From contig NC_036458.1 in NCBI RefSeq assembly GCF_002775205.1, positions 3,254,560 to 3,318,559 on the forward strand: DNA of 64,000 bases, given 5' to 3'. Shown here piece by piece: positions 19,985 to 31,725 of the stretch; position 1 is the stretch's first letter; each line of letters begins with the position of its first letter. The notes beneath the pieces were generated by a model. That model did no database searches. It was not told the DNA's origin and saw only the letters and a program-made list of their open reading frames with translations. Source of the DNA: Xiphophorus maculatus (Eukaryota; Chordata; Actinopteri; Cyprinodontiformes; Poeciliidae). Both the position numbers and the translations under genes were made by a program.

Positions 19985-20195
19985 GTCAAACTGAACTAAG
20001 TCAGATCGCTGGTAAAAGGTCACTGAGGGCGAGCGAGCCTGACATCACACACTGATGACATCATCACTGCCTCGTCCTCACATGACCTCAGGTCGACCCA
20101 GCTGACTCAGGTTGAATTGTTCTGCTGTGTGGAATAATACTCATGTCTGTACATTTCAAAACGTACAGAAATGTAAAGATTGATAAAGATTTCAA

Positions 20196-20201
20196 AATAA
20201 A
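20196..20201 (+). promoter_or_regulatory. Likely csf3 polyadenylation signal
   Basis: AATAAA downstream of the ATTTA cluster. Further AATAAA hexamers follow near 20253 and 20304, so the exact 3' end is uncertain. Confidence 0.45.
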
Positions 20202-20649
20202 ATCATTAAATGTTAAAAAAATGTATTTGATTGTGGATGATTTTATATTTAGAATAAAATTTGATCCAATGTTTTATCTGAAAAACAGCTACATTAATTT
20301 CCTAATAAAACAGTTATTTTTAAGGATTATCATATAAAATCAACTTTTTAAAAACTTCACATCATGTTTTAATGTTTTATATAAAACAAACCTGGTTGCT
20401 TTGTTTCTTTTCTGCATGTTTGAAAAATCCTTGACTTACTATAAATTACAAAAATTCACCAGACACACACATGCAGTTTTTGTTAAATTTTCATAAGTTT
20501 TATATTGAAAGAAATTGTTTAAATATATTTAATTATTTTATTCATAATTAATTATTTCCATTTTGTTTTCTAATATCCTCAAATTTCCATATAACTTTAT
20601 ATTGTGGTTTGTCTGATGCTGTAATTTTTAAATGTTAAATGATTTATGT

Positions 20650-20815
20650 TTCGATCAGTTACTCAGTTACTCAGTTGAATTTTTACCAAATACTTTTTCA
20701 CTCTTGAGTAATTTCTTCGACGTCTACGTTTTACTTGAGTAAAAACATGTTTAAGTAGATACTCTTACTTGATTTTAATCCATTTTTACACACTTTACTC
20801 TCCTCTGTTGATAAA
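20650..20815. repeat. Fragment of the GTACTTGAGTA-type interspersed repeat
   Basis: Shares phrases such as CTTGAGTAATTTCTT and TTACTTGAGTAAAA with 9648-10320. Confidence 0.5.
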
Positions 20816-20959
20816 TACATTTTTATAATAACTGAAGGTAACAGGTACTTGATTGTGTTTGGAATATATGTAACACTGGCCCTTTAATACACTTTTTCTG
20901 TAAAAACTAATAGAAAAGTGATATTAATTAAAATACGTTTCTGTCCTGCTCGAGTCCAA

Positions 20960-20973
20960 CCAGCAGAGGGCGC
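20960..20973 (+). promoter_or_regulatory. CTCF core motif, plus orientation
   Basis: CCAGCAGAGGGCGC matches CCASYAGRKGGCRS at every position. It lies between the csf3 3' end and the samd14 first exon. Confidence 0.5.
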
Positions 20974-21326
20974 TGCTGCAGCAAAAACCGCCCCGGGATC
21001 CTGATAAGGAAGAAAACAAGGTGACACTGCAGAGAGGTTCATGTTTGGCTTTATATCTCTGTTATAAACTGAAACCTTCAGGTTTTGTATCTAAAAGTGT
21101 GATAGCAGCATCCTGAGATGATTTAGAAAGAAAAGATTATGAGAAACCTGCAATAATTATGTAATTATCTGTAATTTATTAATGTTTTCTATTGTTTCTA
21201 TGTAAAGTATTTTTATTTTTAGCCTCAAAGCCTAAGAATCAGCTGTTTTTCTGAGATATTTCGTAATGTTTTTCAGTCTCATCATCCTCTGCTGTCTTTG
21301 TCCATCCCTCCATCTCCTCCATCCAA

Positions 21327-21369
21327 TCCTCCTCCTCCTCCTCCTCCTCCTCCTCCTCCTCCTCCTCCT
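21327..21369 (+). repeat. (CTC)n tract upstream of the samd14 first exon
   Basis: About 14 CCT/CTC triplets. It makes an acidic poly-Glu open frame on the minus strand, which is a by-product and not a gene. Confidence 0.85.
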
Positions 21370-21419
21370 GCTGTCCTTGGAGCTGCTGTTTCAGGACCAG
21401 GCTGCAGTGTTCTGCTGAG

Positions 21420-21648
21420 TAGCGGTGAAACAGCACTCGCTCGTCAGCAGACAGCTCTCAGCTGAGCCCCTCAGGAGGGAAACTACGGCTCCCAGAATCC
21501 TCCTCTGCAGCCCAAAGTCAGTTCGGATCCGAGAGGGACCCCAGAGGAACTCTGGGAGACGTGGTCCGAGTCCATCAGCTGCTCCCGGAGGCAGAGGGAG
21601 GAGAGGCTGACGTGCCATGACAACAGTCGGAGGGAGACGCGCTGAGAG
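21420..21648 (+). other. samd14: Probable samd14 5' UTR exon
   Basis: A GC-richer stretch ends GCTGAGAG followed by a consensus donor GTGAGA at 21649. The next good acceptor with a start codon is at 24634, where 14 nt of leader precede the ATG. The 5' end is a guess because no TATA box was found. Confidence 0.4.
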
Positions 21649-23099
21649 GTGAGACCATCTGTTTGTTTCTCTTTCTGTGTCTCTTCATCGTCCTCCGTCC
21701 CTCCTGTCTGCTGTCCAACCTGTCCAACCCTCTGCGTCTGCCTGACGGCGTGTCTTACAGCCGGGAACATTGTGTGTTTGTCTCAGAACAGCAGAGACAG
21801 TGTGTTTGCGTGCGTGCGTGCGTGTGTGTGTGCGTGTGTGTGTGTTAAAACATCTCCACCCAGCCTGTAGTATCTCCCAGACCTCCTGAGATGATGCAGC
21901 AAACAGGAAAACCAGAAATCAGGACACAAAAATCACAGAAATGAAAGGAAAAACGTTTGAACACCATCTGCTACAGCAGTGTTCAAAGTGTGGTCTGGGA
22001 TCCCTGGACTGATCTTTTCTATTTTCATTTTTATTTATTGCAGACGAATTAAAATCTTAGGATAGAAAATGTTGGCAACAGCACCAAGTATTTAAAGTCT
22101 GATCTTTTTACTGTCACAATAACAGATTTAGCTGAACTTATTGAGATAAACGATAATATTGATGTTTTGAGAACATTTTCAACTGATGATGCAAGAACAC
22201 GTCATCAAATATCAATAAGCTTTAAATTCTAAAAACCATGTAGCACTGGAACTGGAAGACATTTTAAAATTCAAAATAAACAAACAAAACAACAAATGAA
22301 ATGGATTATGACGTCTCTGTAAACAACATTGTCCTTCAAGGAAAGGAGCAATTTGAGACCAAAGCAGCAGATTATTTCTGCCAATAATCTCCCAATTATT
22401 GGTAGAAAGAGAGAGAAGAGAAAACCAATAAATTATGTAAATGTAAATGAAATAAAAGTCTATTTCAATACCAGAGAATTAATTCTATTTTTATTTTCAG
22501 CCAACAACTCTAAAAATTAGCAAATTATATCCCTTCCTTTAATGAGGCAAATATGAAAAACCGTTTTATAAAAACTTACACATTACTTACAAAAATTTAG
22601 AAAAAAATCTGTATTTTGTTTCTTTTAGTGTCTTTTTTCCCTTATTTTTAGTCTTTTCAACCTGATTATTTTGACCAACGTGACAAAAAGTTTGGACACC
22701 CCTGATCTACCACTGCTCATATTCTGGTTTCTCTCTCCTCATCTCAATATTTGATGATATTTTTAACTCTTAATTTCCAGTAGGAGCCGCAGCAGAAGAA
22801 TGAAGCTGAGTAAACTTCATGGCTGCAGCCAAGGATTAATTTAGTCATCGATTCTTCTATTCTGACGATTATCTACAAATCAAAATAATTACTGATCTGA
22901 GTATAAATGTACATATACTACAGATAATGATTGATTACGATTATTGACAATTATTTCAATAATATTCATCACAATTCATGTGATTAATCTTTTCATCCGT
23001 GTTTCTTTCCAGATCACTGTCCTCCTTTATGTTGTGATTAAACTCTTTACCTGCTTCACCAACTTTCAGTCACTTTTAAAGGACTAAACATTTTATGCA

Positions 23100-23515
23100 T
23101 TCATTTTTGGTAAAACTGACTTTTTTTAGCTTTATATTATGTTTCAACGTTATTCCCTCATCAACAACAAGCATAGAGTCTTGCATTAATTCTCTTGAAT
23201 CCCATTCAGCTCCTTCAGACTAGCAGCAGCAATTAGCAAACACCCGGTGAAACTGTGCATCTGCTGAGCTCATTCTACAAAATACGTCTTAGAACAATAA
23301 TAAAGGATTAATGGTGAAACATTGTTTTAATGATGTACTGAAGGCAGCATGTCAGAAACAGCAGGAGCTTCTTAAAGAGACAGAGACCCAATTTCTAGGT
23401 GTCAAATTACAAAGTCAAATTTATTTTAAGTCAACAGAAACCAACATCAATGATTGTGTTATAAAATGTCACTTTGTCTCTGAAAAACACATCTTTAAGA
23501 CATTTTTTCCCCTGT
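23100..23515. mobile_element. Second copy of the intron MITE family (diverged)
   Basis: Shares with 7469-7897 the phrases CAGCTCCTTCAGACTAGC, CAATTAGCAAA and CTTCTTAAAGAGACAGAG in the same order. The terminal repeats are eroded. Confidence 0.6.
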
Positions 23516-24223
23516 AAAACCATATTAGATGCTTTTGCTCCTGAGATTTTCTCTACTAGGAGTCATCCTCCAGAGGAGCGCCGTGTGAGGGAAGCAGAAA
23601 CCGGCAGATATTAACCCGACGAGCGTTTCCTGCGTGGAACATCAGGTTTTACCAGAGCAGGACGAAGTGGGTCAGTAGCATCAGCTGAGAGACGCCGTCT
23701 CCCTGCTGACTTCTTGCCTCAGGACTTAGTGTGTCTTCACACAGCAGCCGTGTGTTCCAGCTGAATCCTTAACGAGGCAGTTCAGAGGTCAACTGCTCTG
23801 GGAGTTTGGAGGAGGAAGAAGAGGAAGAGGAGGAGGGACTCAGATCATCTGCGTTTCTTCAGGAAGCTGAATGTTTCCTGTGGACCAGCTGGTCATTGTG
23901 GCGCCTTATGTCTCATGTCAGTCTTTGTTAAAAGCCTGATATTGCCTTTATGATGCAGTCTGGATCAGAACCTTAACAGAACTGGGGAAGCTGAGTGTTG
24001 ATGCGTGACATTAACGATGAAGATGTGTCATCAGATCCAGGGATGAAGCTGCTGGTGAGTTTCAGGGAAAAGATCAGATTCTGGAGGAACTTGCTGAAAG
24101 CGGACATTCTGGAGTGAGAAAACCTGAAGAACAATGCTCCTCCTCATGCTGTTTACAACAGTTACTACAGTTTCACTGAGCAGTGGTTTGTATGTTGAGC
24201 TCAGCAGACTCACAGTTCCACCA

Positions 24224-24440
24224 GGTGTTTGCTAATAGCTGCTGCTGCTAGTCTGAAGGAGCTCCGTTTAGGTTTAGGTGTTCAGGTATCCCTGAATGGC
24301 TGCTACAGGAGATTCCCGGATTCCTCAAACATGCATGAAAGAATCACAGCAACACTCCAGGTGTGTTTTTGATAAATGAATGATATTATAACATGATGTA
24401 AAGCTAAAAAAGTCAATTTTACGTAACACCTCCCCTTTAA
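24224..24440. mobile_element. Third, inverted and truncated copy of the intron MITE family
   Basis: Reverse-complement matches to the first part of 7469-7897 (GCTAGTCTGAAGGAGCT, CAGCAACACTCCAGGT), ending CCTCCCCTTTAAA. Confidence 0.6.
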
Positions 24441-24647
24441 AAACTATTTATCATCAGGCAAATCAAAACTGTCCCAGTGCAGACGAGATGGTCATAAAAT
24501 GTTTCTTAGCCGTAACGTAAACGGCTAAGATGTGTTAGCAGCGTTAGCAGCAGAGATAATATGTGTTTGATGCTGTTTGACATTTTGTCCCTTCTGTCCC
24601 ACCGTCCTCTGTCTGTCTCCTGTCTCTGAGCAGATAATCACAGAGCC

Positions 24648-25131
24648 ATGTCTGCAGGCCTGGAGGACACAGACAACGTGTTCGGTGAGCCTCACAGAAC
24701 CACTAATGGACTCATTTACACATTAATGATGATTATGCGGCTCGTTCTGAGCACTTTAGCGCCTCCTGCTGGTCATTATTAGGCAGTGATGATTTATCTA
24801 CATGAAATAACTGAACAGGAAGAACTCAGCAGCTGGTAAAGTCAATGAAATCACTTGAAAACATCTAAAAGTCTGCAGGATTCTGCTTTCCTCCTCTTTC
24901 TCTTTCTTTGTTCTCCAGCATTGTCTCGTTTTTCTCCCCCACCCTCCGGTTCATCCATCCATCATCCTTCCATCCTCTGTTTCATTAAATCTCCATCTTC
25001 TCTCTCTCTGTCGCCTCATTTTACTGCCCAACACATCTTCCCTTCCTCCCCCATCAGGTTTACCTCCCCCATCCGTCTTCCCCCCTGGGAAATAAACCTC
25101 CATCAGCTCAGTGTGTGTGCGAGGCTGTGTG

Positions 25132-25173
<42 letters not shown>

Positions 25174-25472
25174 TGTGTGTGCGCGTGCGTGGGAACCCTT
25201 TATTCCTCTGAGGAGATTGTTCACATCCTGAATAAGAGTTATCCTAACAAGAGAGCAAACAGACATGCACTGCTGCCACACTGGTCGTCATGGAGACGGG
25301 AGGTTAATACATCAAGCAGATTGTTTAAATAAGTTTAAATAATCGACAAAACCGAGACGAAATGCTTCAATGCGGAGATATTTTCACACTCACAGAATAT
25401 CAACAAGACAAAGTTCCTGCTTGTTTTATTTGCCTTTTAGAGGCCATTTACTCTAGTGTGTGTGTGTGGGCG

Positions 25473-25503
<31 letters not shown>

Positions 25504-25504
25504 T

Positions 25505-25536
<32 letters not shown>

Positions 25537-28500
25537 GGCGTGTTTGTGTGTGTGTGTGTGTGGGCGTGTTTGTGTGTGTGTGATGGTCAGCATGCTGAAT
25601 ATTTGATGGCGCTCTGATGGACTGAGTGGGAGGAGGAGGAAGAGCTTATTAAGTTAAAAACTTGATGCATCATCAGAACAAAACTGTGGAATAAACATGA
25701 ACTGATGTTACACAGTCAGTCCGTCCATCGATACATCCATCATCCATTCATCCATCCATCCATCATCCATTCATCCATCCATCCATCCATCCATCCATCC
25801 ATCCATCCATCCATCCATTTGTCCGTTGTGGATGATGGATGGATGGATGGATGGATGGATGGATGATGGATGGATGTATCGATGGATGGATGGATGCATC
25901 GATGGATGATGGATGGATGTATCAATGGACGGATGGATGATGGATGGATGATGGATGGACAGACGGACGGATGGACGGATGGATGGATGGATGATGTCCA
26001 GTATCATGGTGGTATTGAAGCGGGTCATTAAATCTCCATATTGTTCACTGAGGTTTTTAAACCACTTCCTTCCTTTCTGGGCTTCATTTTGTCTGTTTAT
26101 TTTTTACAGATTAATTTTTTCACCTCCAGTTTTCTAGACTTCTTCCCAAAGCATCAAGCTTCTCCACAGTAACCGAATAAACCCGTCTCCTGCAGACCTG
26201 AACGAGGCCGTCCCGGAGACAGAGCTGCTGGACAACAGCATCCAGAAGGGCCGGGCCCAGCTGTCCGTCAAAACGCGCCGCCACCGGCCCTCGCGCTCCC
26301 GTTACCGTGACAGCGTGAGCTCCACGGAGGGAGACGACGGCTTCGACAGGAAGGTAGAGTCCAGTCTGAAGCTGGTGTGTTTTATACCAGTCACGATCCG
26401 ATCGGCTGATCTTCTGAGTGTGTTACCAGGAAAGTCCGGTACAGTCGGCCCGCTCACCTCTACACCTGGCCATGAGAGGCTCCTCCCCCTCACCTGATTT
26501 ACTTGTGTCGTCCAGAAGCCCCGCCTTTTCCTTCGACGCATCGCTGGTGAGACCGATCAGAAGGAATCATACAGAGCTTTTACTTTTGAAAAAACATGAA
26601 AAAGAATCTTCTTCCTGTTTCACCTTGCCGTCTCAGGGGCGTCGGTCTCCAGAGGACGAGGGCGCCTCATTGGCCGCTCCACCACGGGGGCGATACCATC
26701 AGCTGACCAACGCCACGTCACAGGAGGCTCTGGTGACGCCGAGCAGCTCGCCGTCTAAATCCTGCCCCTCCTCTGACTGCTCACCTGTATACATGAGGAG
26801 GAACAGGAGGCCGGACAGCGAAGGTACACACACCTGGACACACACCTGGACACACACCTGTAAATAGTCATTTAGCTCTAGTCTTGATTATAGGAGCTAT
26901 AAACACAACTTTAATGCACCTGGAGAAACATTAGTAAATACAGTCGCTTTGCATACACAACAGACTATAGGAGCTTTGAACACACCTGGATACACACACA
27001 ACTAGACACACATATGCTGTTGTCTGACATACTGTATGTCCCTGGTTTTGATATAAAGAGCCATAAAGAATAAAACACACCTGTATGCCCACCTGTAAAT
27101 ACAGTGAATTAGCTTATATTCCCCAAAATGCCTGGATACACACCTGGATACACACAGAAAATTCACAATTGCATTCATATACAACTGAGAAGTGCAATTA
27201 ATTCCATTCATCTGGGATTTGTCTTTGCTTTCGATATAAAGAGCTGAACAATTAAACACACCTGGATGCACACCTTTAACGCAGCTGTAAATACGTCGTT
27301 TAGCTTATATTGATGATTATAGGAGCCATAAACGCAACTGGAAACAAGGACACAAAACAATTTAATATTGTAAATGAACTATCCTGATAGTGGGTGTTAT
27401 AAACACACCTGTAACTCACCTGTAAACAGGGAATCACATGTTCCTGCTCCTAATTTATAATCACTTGTTTGTTTCAGTTCTGGTTTCTGATACGAGTCGA
27501 GACACGAGTCCAGCCGATCCCGGCAGTCCGACCGTCGTCTTTGACAAGAAGACAAAGAGACGTTTCCTGGATTTAGGGTGAGTAAACTGAGTTCTCCTAC
27601 ACAAGTTAAACATAAAAGCTACGTTTCTGTCCAACCGCCCTCGTCTCAGTCAGTGATGGTTTCCTTTGTGTCTCAGGGTGACGCTCAGACGTTCCTACAT
27701 CAGAGTGAGGAAAGATAAATCCAACAGGCTCTCTGTGGGCAGCAGGTGGGTCCATCACCAACATGACCTTCTGCTTCCTCCAGAACCACTTGATTAACCG
27801 ATGTTGGACATGTCTCCTGTCCTCAGAGAACCGTCTGAGAGTCCGTCTCGGTCCTCTGGATCCTTCGTCTCGTTTTCCTGGTTCACTGAAGGTCGGGGGT
27901 CCTTCTCCTCCTCTGGGACTCCTCCATGTTCTCCCAAAATCCCCCCGCTGGGCTCCCAGAGACCCAGGAAGTCCCACTCACAGGTACTTTCTTCTTTAGG
28001 CCTGAAGTACGAGGTCCAGAATATGGTTCTGAACGAGAAGTAAAGGGTTTATGCAGTTTTTTGGATGTACTTGAATGCATCATGTTGCAGCTGATCAGGA
28101 CGTCTTTCAGGCCCAGAATAAATCGCAAGAAAACATTTTAATAGTCGGAAAGTTATTTTGCCATTACATGAATATGTCTTTCTGAAAGCAGAGCAACACA
28201 AACAGTTAGTTCAGAGAACTATTATGCTAAATTTACATTTTGCATGTTTTGTTCTTCCATTTGTGTCTCAACTGCTTCTAAAAAAAAGCCCAAGCAATTA
28301 AAAAACATCACATAGTAACTTTTTGACTATGTGTCAATGTGTTCTGGTGTCTGAAAAATGAGCTGTTTCTAAAACCTAGTGATTGTTAAGCCGCACTCAA
28401 CGGGCAATGTGGCGTTACCTAGCAACCGCAGCAAAGCCTAGCCCATCACCTAGCAACCCAAGCAGAGCTCCAGTACGTTAGATCAGCTGGTTTTACCACT

Positions 28501-31500
28501 GTATGCGCTGTACAATGGCTGCTGGAAAAGACAAGTGTTTTCTTGTTGACTTACCATCCAGAAATTCTGCATTCTGGTTGGTTGTGGAGTAGGCTCTACT
28601 TATGCTTTTCACAGATGTGTGATTATATAGTTGTGCATCTGTTTGCAGCCATTTTCATGTGTGTGTAAACGTTGAGTTGGGGGGCGTGGCCAGCAGCAGC
28701 TTACTTGGATTTAAAGTGACAGAATCCCTGAAACAGATCATTCTGACATGAACAGACTAAAATCTCATTATCTAAGAATGATTTGTGCAAAAAAAAAAAT
28801 TAATTAACATGTTGTGTGTAGTCCATAAATCTATCCTAACCTGATCAGGGAAACATAATAAAAGTTTAGGCTGCATTCTCACCATCCCTGTTTAGTGCAC
28901 TTTAATTGAGCTCGAGTTTGTTTGTCTAAGCAGGGCAGGGCAGTCCTGGTCCTCCAGGAGCAGGATTGGTACAACATACTTGAATCAAATAGCTGAATCA
29001 CCTCCTAAGTGCGGTCAAGTTCTCCAGAGTTCTGCTAATGACGTCATTATTTGACTCAGGTGTGTTGAAGTAGAGACACGTCTAAAAGTTGCAGGAGGCC
29101 CTTGAGGCCTGGAGTTGCCCCCCCTGGTCTAGAGGTTCGTTTAGGGGCGTGTGAATATGTAATCGAACTCTGATGTGGACAAAAACAAAAAGATTCTGGT
29201 CTGCCTACAATCTTAGGTCTCAGTTCGGTTGAAGTGAACTGATTTGACATCTGATGGAGCAGTGAATCTATTTGCAGCAGGTAGATTAGTTCTGATTGGT
29301 TGACGGGGTCACATGACCCCCAGCTGCGGTTTGCGTTGCGGTCAGTGAAATATGTGGTGGTCAGATTCAGCAGGAAGCTCCGGTTTCCGACTCCTGTAGT
29401 CCATCATTACAGATCCATTAGAGCCGCAGCAGAGATCCTCCAGCAGGAGCCGCAGAGTGATGTCTCACTCTGAGGCGAATGCTGGAGTCTGTCTGCTGGG
29501 ATCTGGGAACGATTGAAACCCACCAGTGGGCTGCTGAAGGTTTCCACTGACACAATGAAGACTCAGTTCTGGATCCTTGTTGACCATAAATCTTTCTTAT
29601 TGAATTATTTTTTAAAAAATAATGGAAAGTAAAAGGTTTATTTTATTTTTCTGGATTGATGCTGTTTTGTGTCATCATGTCTGCAGGGTTTCATGTTTAC
29701 TGTTCTGTTTTAAACTGTTCCAGTAAAATTAAAGCCTAAAATCCAACTTTAATTCCATCCTTAAACCAAAAATATATTTCAACAGATGATAAAATATGGG
29801 GCTGAAATGATTAATGACAGTAATCGTGATTAATTGATTACTGAAGTAATTCTCAACTAATTTAGTAACTGATTAATTGTTAACTGAAGTATGCAAGCTC
29901 TAAAATGGTCATTTGCTGAAAGAACAAAAATACTCAGAGCCATAATTAAGACAAAATTGTACAAAAAATGTTTGGATTTTAAATTATAAACCTCTCAAGT
30001 GGCATCATTTCAGCTTTGTTAATGTTTTTTTTATACATATAAAAAAATCTCCTCCAATTATTAAATTGGCTAATCCAAAATATAACCAACAGATCATCCG
30101 AAGGAATACTGATATTTCATTTTAGACAATACAATTCTTATTTAAAAATGAATTTAATTATTTGTTTATTTGCAGCTTTTAATGTATTTCTAATGTTGAG
30201 TAAAAAGGCTTAATTAGTAAATGAAAAATCAAGAGAATATTCTAACGTTTTTTATCTGATAATTGATTAATCGTCAGAATAATAGATTAATCGATCACCA
30301 AAATAATTTGTTTGTTGCAACCGTAATAAAATAGTTTTCATGCAAATTGTGATTTTTAAAAGATTTGCAATAAAAAAACCTGAATATAAGAGAAAATATT
30401 TTATAATTATGTTGTTTCTGCTCTTTGCCCAGGAGTCGGCTCTCAGTGAAGAGTTTTCTCCTCCTCCCACCTCCTCTTCCACCTCTCCTCCTCCAGAGTC
30501 GTCCTCCAGATCCTCCCATCCGTACCACACCCTGTCCCAGTCCTCCGATGAGGTGATGCTCTGAAATCCCAAAATATATCTGGGTTACAGTCCTTCGATA
30601 AAAGGATTTTATCAATTAATCGAATTTTTAGTTTTTGAAGATTTAATTTTTGGAAAATTGGGATGCTTTTCACCAATGCAACCCTTGGGTTTCCATAGAA
30701 ACGAGTGATCTCAGCATGTCCAGATATGCTCAAAAAAATAAAGGGAACACTTAAACAGGTGTTTAACACTTAAAGTGTTTCCTTTATTTTTTTGAGCAGT
30801 ATATATAAAATAAATATTTTGTTTTATTTTTAAAATAAAACAATTATATTTTTTCATTTTTAGTCATTTCTATTTTTAGAAAAGAAAGGGAGAATTTTTA
30901 TTTTTATTTTTAAGCCATATCCCCCCGGCCTGTCCTGAGTTATTCCAGATTTACTTCCTCCTCTTTGAGGAGCCGTTTGTAAAGTCACACAGTAAAAATG
31001 TAACAGCAATATTTTGGTTTATTTGACTTGCTATAGAGAAACAAAATGTTATTCCTACATTTATAAATGTCAAAGTTCCAAATAAATATTTAATTCACAA
31101 TATAAATATTTCGTTTCAAAAGCTAAAGATATATTTTGTAAACTAAATATTTGGCTTGTGAATTAAATATTTTGTTTGGATTTCTGACATTTATAAATGT
31201 AGGAGTAACATGGTGAAAATATGACTTTGAAAGATGAACACCCACATTTCTTTTCTCAGTGACAGACTAAATAAAACTAATTATTGCTGTTAATTTTTTA
31301 GTGTGTAACTGTCCAAACGTCTCCTTCTCCTCAGCCCTGTGACGAGCCGTCCTCCTCCGTCTCCTCCTGGTCGACCCAGGAGGTTTGCCAGTGGCTCCGA
31401 GGACTCCACATGGACCAGTACGTCCCAGAGTTCAGCGCCAGAGACATCGATGGAGAGCAGCTGCTGCAGATGGACGGCACCAAGCTGAAGGTGACGATGA

Positions 31501-31725
31501 GGATGGTGGTGATGATGGGATCACTCCTCCAGAGGAACTCTGACCCTCTGCTGTCTCTGTCCTCTGCAGGGTCTGGGCGTGCTCAGTTCGTCCGACCGCA
31601 GCACTCTGAAGCGCCGCATCAAAGACGTCCAAACTGCGGCGGAGAAAGAGAGGAAAGCTCTGGACAAACTGGAGAAACAGAAGGAAAAACAGCGCAGGAA
31701 AGACCAGGAGCAGCGCAGGAACTGA
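24648..31725 (+). CDS. samd14: Sterile alpha motif domain-containing protein 14
   Basis: Ten coding exons: 24648-24684, 26196-26353, 26430-26546, 26637-26823, 27478-27577, 27677-27745, 27827-27983, 30433-30552, 31335-31490 and 31570-31725. All are GT-AG with consistent phases and give 418 aa, about the length of mammalian SAMD14. The N-terminal block has the family signature RRHRPSRSR. The middle is a long Ser/Pro-rich disordered region containing [13 protein letters not shown] and [30 protein letters not shown] precedes the SAM domain (about residues 318-385; [31 protein letters not shown]). The C-terminus is a highly charged coiled-coil tail rich in Lys, Arg, Gln and Glu. In mammals SAMD14 is related to neurabins, binds actin-capping and PP1-associated partners, and promotes KIT signalling in red-cell precursors. 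No defects are visible. The large introns hold MITEs, GT tracts and a big inverted tetranucleotide block. Confidence 0.95.
25111..25172 (+). repeat. GT-rich tract in samd14 intron 2
   Basis: Interrupted GT dinucleotide repeat within the 1.5-kb intron. A second tract runs from 25455 to 25581 with GGGCGTGTTT interruptions repeated three times. Confidence 0.9.
25720..25995. repeat. Inverted (ATCC)n / (GGAT)n block in samd14 intron 2
   Basis: A run of ATCC units (about 25720-25822) is followed, after a short centre at GTCCGTTGTGG, by GGAT units (about 25829-25995). Interruptions are mirrored as well: ATCGATACATCC on the left and GGATGTATCGAT on the right, so this is a true inverted repeat rather than two unrelated tracts. 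Confidence 0.85.
28931..29130. mobile_element. hAT-like MITE in samd14 intron 8
   Basis: Starts CAGGGCAGGGCAGTCCTGGT and ends GGCCTGGAGTTGCCCCCCCTG. Flanks TGTCTAAG and GTCTAGAG resemble, but do not perfectly form, an 8-bp duplication. Lower certainty than the two MITEs with perfect duplications. Confidence 0.45.
29800..30320. repeat. ATTAATCG-type interspersed repeat in samd14 intron 8
   Basis: GGGCTGAAATGATTAATG and repeated GATTAATTGATTA-type phrases open the segment, and inverted forms (GATTAATCGTCAGAATAAT) close it. Related patches occur at 61330-61420 and throughout 62990-63620. Confidence 0.55.
30725..30801. mobile_element. Short hairpin element with GCTCAAAAAAATAAAGG termini
   Basis: GCTCAAAAAAATAAAGGGAA (from 30728) and its inverse TTCCTTTATTTTTTTGAGC (to about 30797) form arms of about 28 nt around a short loop. 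These are the ends of a known-looking teleost repeat with its interior deleted. Confidence 0.6.

Noticed and set aside
21649-24633. Search for the E-box plus AGATAA composite enhancer reported in mammalian Samd14 intron 1
   Set aside because: AGATAA and CATCTG occur separately, but not at the required spacing of about 8 bp on either strand.
25740-26028. Open frames rich in His-Pro-Ser-Ile or Met-Asp-Gly-Trp over the tetranucleotide block
   Set aside because: Products of the ATCC/GGAT repeat inside a samd14 intron.
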